Both the position numbers and the translations under genes were made by a program. A stretch of 7,059 bases of DNA from an uncultured Lachnospiraceae bacterium (GTDB lineage Bacteria; Bacillota_A; Clostridia; Lachnospirales; Lachnospiraceae): the NCBI GenBank assembly GCA_947177885.1, contig CAMWWF010000147.1, positions 1 through 7,059 of the forward strand, read 5' to 3'. The notes beneath the pieces were generated by a model, which searched no databases, was not told where the DNA came from, and worked only from the letters and a program-made list of their open reading frames with translations. The stretch's first letter is position 1; every line of letters begins with the position of its first letter. This document shows, piece by piece, positions 1-6,021 of the stretch.

Positions 1-1
1 C

Positions 2-619
2 AATCATTACTCCGTGGACGCCGTTGCAAACGGCAATGACGCATATAGCTACGGTGTATCCGGAAATTATGACGGCATCATACTGGACATTATGATGCCC
101 GGCATGGACGGTCTGGAAGTGCTGAAACACCTGCGGGCGGACTCCGTAAATACTCCCGTGCTGCTCCTGACCGCAAAAGGCGAGATCGAGGACCGTGTGG
201 ATGGTCTGGATGCGGGCGCTGACGATTACCTGCCGAAGCCCTTCGCCGCCAGTGAACTGCTGGCAAGGGTGCGGGCCATGCTCCGCAGGAAAGACACTTA
301 TCAAAGCGAGCTTCTGGAATTTGAGGGATTGCGGCTGGATCTCTCCACCTGTGAATTGAGCTTCGGGCAATCGTGCATAAGGCTGGTCAGCAGAGAATTT
401 CAAATGCTGCAGCTTTTGATGCAGTCCCCCGGCGCTGTCATTTCCACAGACCAATTCATGGAAAAGATCTGGGGCTGGGACTCCGAAGTGGAAGTCAGCA
501 TCGTCTGGGTCTACATCTCCAATCTTCGAAAAAAATTTGACAAACTGAAGACCCCTGTAAATATCAAGGCTGTCAGAGGCGTCGGCTATTGTCTGGAAAA
601 TAAAAGAGGTTCCCTATGA
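2..619 (+). CDS. OmpR/PhoB-family response regulator (5' end outside the window)
   Basis: DNA-binding response regulator of a two-component system, expected to act in the cytoplasm as a transcription factor phosphorylated by the kinase encoded next. The reading frame is open from the first bases, and the GTG at 14 lies inside the receiver domain, so the true start and the acidic first strand lie left of the window. The receiver shows the phospho-acceptor Asp in ILDIMMPGMDG (codon 86-88), the switch Thr in LLLTAK (170-172) and the conserved Lys in LPKPF (236-238). The C-terminal part, from about base 320, is a winged helix ending in the typical RGVGYCLE. The stop overlaps the kinase start as ATGA (616-619), so the two are translationally coupled in one operon. 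Domain assignment is firm; the stimulus and target genes cannot be read from the sequence. Confidence 0.95.
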   Translation, partial: NHYSVDAVANGNDAYSYGVSGNYDGIILDIMMPGMDGLEVLKHLRADSVNTPVLLLTAKGEIEDRVDGLDAGADDYLPKPFAASELLARVRAMLRRKDTYQSELLEFEGLRLDLSTCELSFGQSCIRLVSREFQMLQLLMQSPGAVISTDQFMEKIWGWDSEVEVSIVWVYISNLRKKFDKLKTPVNIKAVRGVGYCLENKRGSL

Positions 620-1917
620 TCAGAAAATTACAGAATAAATTTATTTCCATCACTGCCGCCGCGCTGTTTGTCATGATCCTGTCCGTCATGGCGGCGGTCA
701 ATGGCATTTCCTTTTATCAGACGAACAAAATGCTGGATTCCCGCCTGGAACAGATCATGTCCGGTCCGGAGAAATACTTCTCAGATCCAGAAGCGCATCT
801 GCCTGATCCGGATTTCTTTTCCGATGCTCCGAAACCGGTCTCCCCCTTTGACCATGCACCCTATCCCAAAGAAAACGGCATTATTCCGCGCTTTGAAAAC
901 ATATTAAAGATCCACTTTGACGGGTGTCTGGTCTGCCTGGATGAGAACGGTGAAATTCTGGAAATCCATCAGGATGGCGCGGAAAATTATTCGGAAACAG
1001 AGCTTTCCGAGATCGTCTCCCGGATTTTTTCGAATAAGAAGGAACAGGGATGGCATCAATATTATAAGTTCTGCAAAACCACGATCCGGCGCTCCGACGG
1101 TACATCCGAAACCGTTATCGGCCTGCTCAATGCTTCCTCCAGCCTTTACTCTGTCCTTACCATGCTCCTGATCTCCATTGTCATCGGAGTGTCAAGCTTT
1201 CTGTTCGTACTGCTCATCATCATCCTGGCTTCCAAGCGCGCTGTAAAGCCCATCGCGGAAAGCTATGCCAGACAGAAACAATTTGTCACTGACGCAGGCC
1301 ATGAGCTGAAAACTCCTCTCACCGTGATATCCGCCAACAATGAGCTGTCCAGAATGCTCTACGGGGAAAGCGAATGGTTTGACAGCATTGACAAGCAAAT
1401 TTCCCGGATGAATGTTCTGGTTCAAAATCTGATCACCCTTGCCAAAATGGATGAAGAACAAAGGCCTGTCTTCTCCTGCATTAACCTGAGCGATGCTGTC
1501 TATGATACCGCCAAATCCTTTGAAAACCTGATCCATTCCCAGGGCCGGATCATCACCTTCGACATCGCGGATGAAATCACCTGTCTGGGCGACGAATCCA
1601 GACTACGGCAGGTGATATCCATTCTCATGGACAATGCCGCAAAATATTGTGATGAAAAGGGAAAGATTGCCGTCAGGCTGATATCCGACAGACAGATCCA
1701 TCTGCAGGTGATCAATGACTGTCGCACCGCCTCCAACTGTGATTTTGATAAAGTCTTTGAGCGGTTCTATCGGGCCGATAAAGCCAGGACCTCTGACGGC
1801 AGCTTCGGACTGGGACTTTCCATCGCCAAATCCATTGTGGAACTCCATAAAGGGAATATCCGCGCCCGGCTTCTGGAACATAACAGAGTCATGTTTGAAG
1901 TAACTCTGCCACGCTGA
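616..1917 (+). CDS. Membrane sensor histidine kinase of the two-component pair
   Basis: Complete 433-residue sensor kinase, presumed to phosphorylate the regulator encoded just upstream. The ATG overlaps that gene's stop, and AGAGG lies 6 bases ahead. In order it has a transmembrane helix (about residues 11-33), an extracytoplasmic region (about 34-178) that is proline- and acid-rich at first and carries Cys104, Cys107 and Cys153, and a second transmembrane helix (about 179-205). After a linker of only about 24 residues comes the H box, DAGHELKTPL, with phospho-acceptor His229. The linker is too short for a full HAMP domain. The ATPase domain has the N box with Asn340 (LMDNAAKY), an F box (FERFYRAD, 381-388) and a G2 box (GLGLSIAKSIVELHKG). 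The usual G1 motif DxGxGI is absent; VINDCRTASNCDFD stands in its place. I infer it is active because the H, N, F and G2 boxes are intact. The ligand is unknown. Confidence 0.95.
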   Translation: MIRKLQNKFISITAAALFVMILSVMAAVNGISFYQTNKMLDSRLEQIMSGPEKYFSDPEAHLPDPDFFSDAPKPVSPFDHAPYPKENGIIPRFENILKIHFDGCLVCLDENGEILEIHQDGAENYSETELSEIVSRIFSNKKEQGWHQYYKFCKTTIRRSDGTSETVIGLLNASSSLYSVLTMLLISIVIGVSSFLFVLLIIILASKRAVKPIAESYARQKQFVTDAGHELKTPLTVISANNELSRMLYGESEWFDSIDKQISRMNVLVQNLITLAKMDEEQRPVFSCINLSDAVYDTAKSFENLIHSQGRIITFDIADEITCLGDESRLRQVISILMDNAAKYCDEKGKIAVRLISDRQIHLQVINDCRTASNCDFDKVFERFYRADKARTSDGSFGLGLSIAKSIVELHKGNIRARLLEHNRVMFEVTLPR

Positions 1918-1986
1918 GTTCTGCAAAGGAACTCCCGCGGACATGTGAGGGAGCGCACGCAGACGGAAATTCCTTTTCGCATACAC

Positions 1987-2012
1987 AAAAAAGCGGGGCG
2001 GAAATCCGCCCC
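1987..2012 (-). terminator. Rho-independent terminator of the chemoreceptor gene
   Basis: A GC-rich inverted repeat pairs 1995-2001 (GGGGCGG) with 2006-2012 (CCGCCCC) around the loop AAAT. Read on the minus strand, the hairpin is followed after GC by six T residues (A-run at 1987-1992 on the plus strand), about 30 bases after the chemoreceptor stop codon. Read on the plus strand, the hairpin is followed by TGATCTAATA, which has no T-run, so it should work mainly for the minus-strand gene. Confidence 0.88.
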
Positions 2013-2043
2013 TGATCTAATATATAGAAATCTGATATGTAAG

Positions 2044-3759
2044 CTACTCCGACAATTTGAACTGACCCACAAGCTCATCCAGTATGATAGCCTGCGCAGA
2101 CAATTCCTGACTGGTTGCAGATGCCTCCTGAGCGGTCGCCGCATTGCTCTGAACCACTTCGGAAATCTGATTTACACCGATTTCCGCCTGACGCATTGCC
2201 TCCGACTGATCCTGTACCATGATCTTCAGATCCTTTGAGAACTCTGCGATTTCCTTGATTCCCACCACAACAGCCTCTATGGAATTCGCCGCACGCTCGG
2301 CCGCGTTGTTCCCTTCCGCGACCTCTTTAATAGATCCTTCAATCAATTCTCTGGTATCCACTGCCGCCTTGGCGCTCTGGTCTGCCAGCTCTCTGATCTG
2401 GTCTGCCACAACGGCAAATCCACGGCCCGCTTCTCCTGCCCTTGCCGCCTCAATGGATGCATTCAGGGACAGCAGATTGGTCTGTGATGCAATGGACTCG
2501 ATCTCGGAAATAATATTTCCAATCTTTGTGGAAGCCTCATTGATACGCCCCATAGCCGCCATCATGGTATTCATCTCTTCACGGCTGCCGTCTGCCTGAT
2601 CCGCATACTGCTGGGCCTGCACATAGGACTCATCGGACCGCTGTGCGGTTCTCTCCATTGCAATCGTAATATCGGAAATAGTCGCATGCAACTCCTGAAC
2701 CGCCTGAGCCTGATCGGTAGCACCTTCCGCAAGACACTGTGATGCGGTCGCCAGATCTCCCGCACCGGCATTTACCTGATTGGAAGCCTCTCCGATCGCT
2801 ATCAGAGTCTTCTGCATCTGATCCCTCAGTCCGCGCATTGACTCATACAATCTTGCAAAATCACCAGTGTACTTCTCTGCCGCCTTGGATCTGACCGCGT
2901 AATTTCCCGCTGCCATCTCTCCCAGCACCTCGCCTATATCGAAGATGATAACGTCCAGATGTTTTGCCATCTCCGAAGCGTCCCTCTCCATGATCTCCAC
3001 TTCATCCCCGGTTTCTATTATAGGGAACGGGGATGAAAGATCACCTTCCGCAAATGTCTTAAGACGCTCTCCCAGTTTCTTAAGAGGATCTGCGATCTTC
3101 TTTGCAATGCCTTTCCCTATCTTGAAGGACAGCAGCATTGCCATAACGATAATAGCCACAATCACCGCTATCAGGATCCATTGAACCGCCAAAAGCATTA
3201 CGGAGAGCTCGTTTCCTTCATTTACCTTGACACTTAACAACTCATCCAGCTGGCTGTAAATACTGTTATATATCGGCGCCAGTTCACTGAGCGCCATACT
3301 CTGCGCCTGTATGCAGAGTTCTCTGTCCGTAGTCGCACCCAGCGCCATGATCTGCTCGTCCAGCTTCCAGTAAGCTTCCAGTTCCGACTGGATCGCACTA
3401 TACGTCTCCCGGCCGGCCTGCGATACGATGGTCTTTTCTATATCGGCAAAATATTCCTGAAATCTTACTTTCCCTTCCTCATGCTGCCGCACTACAGACT
3501 GGATCGCCTCTTCATCATCATACCCGATCGCGGCGCGGAGTGACGACCTGAGATCGGCGAACTCGAACATGGCCTTACCGATATCACCCTGTGCAAAACC
3601 GAAATTCTTTAAAGCATAGGAATACCGATTCGCTATAACGATAAGTGCGATCAGTCCCACTACCGCAGCTACGGCAGCCATGGAAGCCACCTTGACAATA
3701 GAAACGGTAAGTTTCTTCTCAATACTCTGCTGATTACTCATGTTCACGTTTTCACTCAT
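2044..3759 (-). CDS. Methyl-accepting chemotaxis protein (transmembrane chemoreceptor)
   Basis: A 571-residue chemoreceptor that should control the CheA/CheW kinase complex at the membrane. I start it at the ATG at 3759-3757 because AGAAGGAG lies 10 bases upstream; an in-frame ATG 33 bases earlier (3792) has no ribosome binding site. In order it has a transmembrane helix (about 22-44), an extracytoplasmic helical segment of about 140 residues resembling the four-helix-bundle MCP ligand-binding fold, a second transmembrane helix (about 186-211), a HAMP domain (about 212-265), a second HAMP-like stretch (about 270-320) and the cytoplasmic signalling coiled coil. The hairpin tip is clear at about 419-459: IASQTNLLSLNASIEAARAG followed by EAGRGFAVVADQIRELADQS. 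The C-terminus, GQFKLSE, has no CheR-docking pentapeptide of the NWETF kind. No che or flagellar gene is adjacent, so this is a stand-alone receptor. The ligand cannot be predicted. Confidence 0.96.
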   Translation of the reverse strand: MSENVNMSNQQSIEKKLTVSIVKVASMAAVAAVVGLIALIVIANRYSYALKNFGFAQGDIGKAMFEFADLRSSLRAAIGYDDEEAIQSVVRQHEEGKVRFQEYFADIEKTIVSQAGRETYSAIQSELEAYWKLDEQIMALGATTDRELCIQAQSMALSELAPIYNSIYSQLDELLSVKVNEGNELSVMLLAVQWILIAVIVAIIVMAMLLSFKIGKGIAKKIADPLKKLGERLKTFAEGDLSSPFPIIETGDEVEIMERDASEMAKHLDVIIFDIGEVLGEMAAGNYAVRSKAAEKYTGDFARLYESMRGLRDQMQKTLIAIGEASNQVNAGAGDLATASQCLAEGATDQAQAVQELHATISDITIAMERTAQRSDESYVQAQQYADQADGSREEMNTMMAAMGRINEASTKIGNIISEIESIASQTNLLSLNASIEAARAGEAGRGFAVVADQIRELADQSAKAAVDTRELIEGSIKEVAEGNNAAERAANSIEAVVVGIKEIAEFSKDLKIMVQDQSEAMRQAEIGVNQISEVVQSNAATAQEASATSQELSAQAIILDELVGQFKLSE

Positions 3760-3769
3760 ATACAAAATT

Positions 3770-3777
3770 CTCCTTCT
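3770..3777 (-). promoter_or_regulatory. Ribosome binding site that sets the chemoreceptor start
   Basis: On the minus strand AGAAGGAG is followed by 10 bases and then ATG at 3759-3757. This favours that start over the in-frame ATG at 3792 (no purine-rich motif ahead of it) and over the next in-frame ATG at 3741. Confidence 0.75.
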
Positions 3778-3830
3778 ACTGTCTCTGACCATCAGAACTT
3801 TATCAAATGGATATACATACCTATTACCAA

Positions 3831-3858
3831 ATTATAAACTATTTTTCCAAAAACACAA
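3831..3858 (-). promoter_or_regulatory. Candidate sigma-A promoter of the chemoreceptor gene
   Basis: On the minus strand there is a perfect -10 box TATAAT (3836-3831), preceded by a 16-base AT-rich spacer and a weak -35 box TTGTGT (3858-3853; three of six match TTGACA). A transcript would start near 3824 and carry a leader of about 65 bases before the ATG at 3759. I looked for a flagellar sigma factor signature and for a cyclic-di-GMP riboswitch in this leader and saw neither. The -10 is convincing; the -35 is weak. Confidence 0.45.
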
Positions 3859-3930
3859 TACATATTCCGATCTTTTTATGCAATTTTCCACAAATACTTC
3901 GCAGATCATTGGTCCCTGCATTGTAAAACT

Positions 3931-3979
3931 GCTGTAAATATCATTAACAGCGTCCGGCGACGCAGTTTCCCATAAACTG
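3931..3979. repeat. Row of three short hairpins between the chemoreceptor promoter and the purC terminator
   Basis: Three inverted repeats lie head to tail: GCTGT/ACAGC (3931-3935 with 3947-3951), GCGTC/GACGC with loop CGGC (3950-3954 with 3959-3963), and CAGTTT/AAACTG with loop CCCAT (3963-3968 with 3974-3979). Each is perfect but only 5-6 base pairs long, and neighbours share one or two bases, so they may be alternative structures. They lie downstream of the purC terminator on the minus strand and upstream of the chemoreceptor promoter. No function can be assigned; they may be chance or a backup transcription stop. Confidence 0.35.
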
Positions 3980-4012
3980 AAAAATCCCCCGGAAACAAAC
4001 CCTCCGGGGGAT
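3980..4012 (-). terminator. Rho-independent terminator, probably of the purC transcript
   Basis: A perfect 10-base-pair stem pairs ATCCCCCGGA (3984-3993) with TCCGGGGGAT (4003-4012) around a 9-base loop. On the minus strand it runs straight into TTTTCAGTTT, a usable T-run; on the plus strand it is followed by GAGCCCTC with none. It therefore terminates leftward transcription, and purC is the nearest gene upstream on that strand. It is unusually far (about 220 bases) from the purC stop codon. Confidence 0.85.
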
Positions 4013-4096
4013 GAGCCCTCTCTTAATTACCGTTCTTTATCCGTCAGGATTCCGATAACATATAAAACCGTCCCGCAATGTTCCGTGCCGGTGCAA

Positions 4097-4208
4097 GGCA
4101 GGATTTCGACGGCAATGCGGTGGCAATTTACTCTCTAAAGCAAGAATTCGCTGCTAATTACGCAGTGCGATGGCAGGGGCGCTCAAAATCAATTCCGCCG
4201 TCTCTGCC
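4097..4208. repeat. Imperfect palindrome / possible structured RNA or small dispersed repeat in the purC 3' region
   Basis: The stretch between the purC stop and its terminator has nested inverted repeats: GGCAG (4097-4101) with CTGCC (4204-4208), then GACGGC (4108-4113) with GCCGTC (4197-4202), separated by a 6-versus-1 internal loop. Near the centre is a hairpin pairing TCGCTGC (4148-4154) with GCAGTGCGA (4162-4170), two bases bulged. On the plus strand the region is also open as a frame from ATG 4078, but that frame runs on across purC antisense and has no ribosome binding site that I can see. It would be transcribed in the purC 3' untranslated region. It could be a structured RNA, a small non-autonomous palindromic repeat, or chance pairing; the boundaries are uncertain and no target-site duplication is evident. 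Confidence 0.35.
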
Positions 4209-4234
4209 GGGGTCTGGAAATGATCTGATCCGCA

Positions 4235-5113
4235 TTATGAAATGGGCTTTCCTGTCAGAAGCTCATAACCCTGCCGGTACTTCTCAATGGTCTTATCCAC
4301 AATATCCTGCGGCAGTGTCCAGTCATTGTCCGGATTTGCCTTCAGCCAGTCTCTTGCGAACTGCTTGTCGAAAGAGGGCTGACCGTGACCGGGCTCATAC
4401 CCTTCCGCCGGCCAGAAGCGGGAACTGTCAGGCGTCAGCATCTCGTCGCCGATGACCATATTTCCGTCCTCGTCCAGGCCGAATTCAAATTTGGTGTCCG
4501 CAATGATGATGCCCTTGCTCAATGCATACTCCGCACATTTTTTGTACAGAGCGACCGTGTGATCGCGCAGCTTGGAGGCATACTCCTCTCCCTTTCCGGG
4601 GAAACGCTTCTCCAGGTATTCCACGCTCTGTTCATAGGAGATATTCTCATCGTGGTCTCCGATCTCCGCCTTGGTGGAAGGAGTATAGATGGGCTCAGGC
4701 AGCCTGTCGGATTCCTTTAAGCCCTCCGGAAGCCTGATGCCGCACACTGTGCCGTTCTCCTTATAGCTTGCCCAGCCGCTCCCGGTTATGTAGCCGCGGA
4801 CGATGCACTCAATGGGAAGCATCTTCAGCTTACGGCACATCATGCTGTTTCCGTCGAACCTCTTCTGTCGGAAAAATTCCGGCATATCTTTAACATCCAC
4901 GGAGATCATGTGGTTAGGAACGATATCCTCCGTCATATCGAACCAGAATTTGGACATCTGGGTCAATACCGCGCCTTTCCCAGTCACCTCGTTGTGAAGG
5001 ATCACGTCAAAGCAGCTGATCCTGTCAGTGGCAACCATGATCAGATTATCACCGTTATCGTAAATCTCACGTACCTTGCCTTCTTTCACAGGCTTAAGTT
5101 CCTGAACACTCAT
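4235..5113 (-). CDS. purC: Phosphoribosylaminoimidazole-succinocarboxamide synthase (SAICAR synthetase)
   Basis: Cytoplasmic enzyme of de novo purine synthesis that joins CAIR and L-aspartate with ATP to give SAICAR. The 292-residue protein is complete. Family motifs are in order: EGKVREIY (residues 11-18, nucleotide-binding loop), IMVATDRISCFDVIL (25-39), IECIVRGYITGSGWASY (101-117), TPSTKAEIGDHDENIS (144-159), IIADTKFEFG (203-212) and DEMLTPDSSRFWP (223-235). This is the longer form of about 290-300 residues rather than the form of about 240 residues typical of many bacteria. The start is set by AAAGGAG 8 bases upstream (5122-5128). The 115-base gap to the upstream acyltransferase has no clear terminator; TATAAG at 5153-5148 is only a weak promoter candidate. 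purC may thus be read partly from the promoter at 5978-6006. The identification is very secure. Confidence 0.98.
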   Translation of the reverse strand: MSVQELKPVKEGKVREIYDNGDNLIMVATDRISCFDVILHNEVTGKGAVLTQMSKFWFDMTEDIVPNHMISVDVKDMPEFFRQKRFDGNSMMCRKLKMLPIECIVRGYITGSGWASYKENGTVCGIRLPEGLKESDRLPEPIYTPSTKAEIGDHDENISYEQSVEYLEKRFPGKGEEYASKLRDHTVALYKKCAEYALSKGIIIADTKFEFGLDEDGNMVIGDEMLTPDSSRFWPAEGYEPGHGQPSFDKQFARDWLKANPDNDWTLPQDIVDKTIEKYRQGYELLTGKPIS

Positions 5114-5228
5114 TCTGTCTGCTCCTTTTCTTCCTGAATTTATTCTTCTTATATCTTGCCTTTATGGTAAACAATAATTCCTCCGTGCTTAAACAATCCG
5201 CAGATAAGATGACTCGGGCTGACACGTT

Positions 5229-5948
5229 TTACCGCATATTTAACTGCATGTCCACCTTTTCCGCGATCCTGGACTTCACCAGCTCCGCGATCTCACGCGT
5301 GGTGAGCCGGGCATATTCCTCGAAGAATATGGGTGCCAGAAAATGCACCTGCGTCTTCACCTTACGCAAAGAGTTTATCCCGAAGGGCTTGTAGGAATCA
5401 ATGATAGCTACCGGCACAATGGGCGCCTGGGATTTCGTGGCACACTTAAAGGAACCCGGTCTGAACTCCTGCAGATTGTTCCTGTTGTGCTCGTAGCCTC
5501 CCTCGGGAAATATGATGTATCTGCGCCCTCTCTTCACCTCATCCGCGATCTCCAGAATGGTCTTCAGCTGGCTCTTCATATCCGTTTTGTCCAGACGCTG
5601 CCCCTGAACCAGATCAATAAAGGAATTCGTAATGGGAAGTGTGGAACGGTCCGCATCCATAACAATGGTACAGGGCTTCGGATGAGAGATCATGATCCCC
5701 AGGGTGTCATACTTTCCCTGATGGTTGGAGTACATGATATAGCCTCCCTCCTGGGGCAGAGACTCCTGCCCGGAGCTCTCCGTCTTTATCCTGCCATTAT
5801 GCATCATAATGGCAATACACCGGCGGGCCATCTTATACCTCCGTTCTTCGGAAAAACTCTCATTGTGCTTCTCTATATACCGCGCCTTGCATATATAATA
5901 CATCACAAAAGGCAGTGAAATCACTACCACATAGCATAACCTCAGCAT
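5229..5948 (-). CDS. plsC: PlsC-type 1-acyl-sn-glycerol-3-phosphate acyltransferase
   Basis: Membrane-bound acyltransferase of the lysophosphatidic acid acyltransferase family, expected to make phosphatidic acid for phospholipid synthesis on the inner face of the membrane. The 239-residue protein is complete and of normal length. A hydrophobic N-terminal segment (about 3-20) is the likely membrane anchor. Catalytic motif I is NHQGKYD, with His76 and Asp81 in the H-x4-D arrangement. Motif III is FPEGG (147-151), with Gly in place of the usual Thr of FPEGT, followed by RPGSF (163-167) and APIVPVAI (175-182). The ATG at 5948 has GAGGTG 7 bases upstream. It lies between purF and purC but has its own strong promoter. 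The family is clear; the exact acceptor lipid is inferred, since related enzymes can act on other acyl acceptors. Confidence 0.9.
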   Translation of the reverse strand: MLRLCYVVVISLPFVMYYICKARYIEKHNESFSEERRYKMARRCIAIMMHNGRIKTESSGQESLPQEGGYIMYSNHQGKYDTLGIMISHPKPCTIVMDADRSTLPITNSFIDLVQGQRLDKTDMKSQLKTILEIADEVKRGRRYIIFPEGGYEHNRNNLQEFRPGSFKCATKSQAPIVPVAIIDSYKPFGINSLRKVKTQVHFLAPIFFEEYARLTTREIAELVKSRIAEKVDMQLNMR

Positions 5949-5977
5949 AAATCTTCACCTCGCAATGAAACATTTCG

Positions 5978-6006
5978 ATTATACTATTTTCCTCATTTTT
6001 TGTCAA
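5978..6006 (-). promoter_or_regulatory. Full-consensus sigma-A promoter in front of the acyltransferase gene
   Basis: On the minus strand TTGACA (6006-6001) and TATAAT (5983-5978) are separated by exactly 17 bases that are mostly A and T. All twelve hexamer bases and the spacing match the vegetative consensus. Transcription would start near 5971, leaving a leader of about 23 bases that contains the ribosome binding site GAGGTG (5961-5956). The -35 box begins 15 bases after the purF stop codon. No operator-like palindrome overlaps it, suggesting strong constitutive expression. Confidence 0.88.
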
Positions 6007-6021
6007 AGCTATGCCGTCACA

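Noticed and set aside
1932..1953. CTCCC/GGGAG inverted repeat after the kinase stop as a plus-strand terminator
   Set aside because: The stem is only five pairs with a 12-base loop and no T-run follows.
1192..1986. Minus-strand open frames opposite the histidine kinase
   Set aside because: They overlap a kinase with intact H, N, F and G2 boxes and show no protein family features.
3757..3792. Upstream in-frame ATG (3792) as the chemoreceptor start
   Set aside because: It has no ribosome binding site and would add an arginine-rich 11-residue tail; the ATG at 3759 has AGAAGGAG at workable spacing.
3760..3930. Cyclic-di-GMP riboswitch ahead of the chemoreceptor, as found for some clostridial receptors
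   Set aside because: I could not find the conserved riboswitch core sequences or the expected paired stems in the leader.
4078..4455. Plus-strand frame of 125 codons starting in the purC 3' region
   Set aside because: More than half of it runs antisense through the unmistakable purC gene and no ribosome binding site precedes the ATG. Only the part outside purC is kept, as a possible structured repeat.
5114..5228. Promoter for purC (TATAAG at 5153-5148)
   Set aside because: The possible -35 boxes give 15- or 18-base spacing and match the consensus poorly, so it is not listed as a feature.
5343..5918. Long plus-strand open frame of 191 codons opposite the acyltransferase
   Set aside because: It is a shadow of the plsC coding strand, with no recognisable domain and no ribosome binding site; the minus-strand frame carries the full PlsC motif set.
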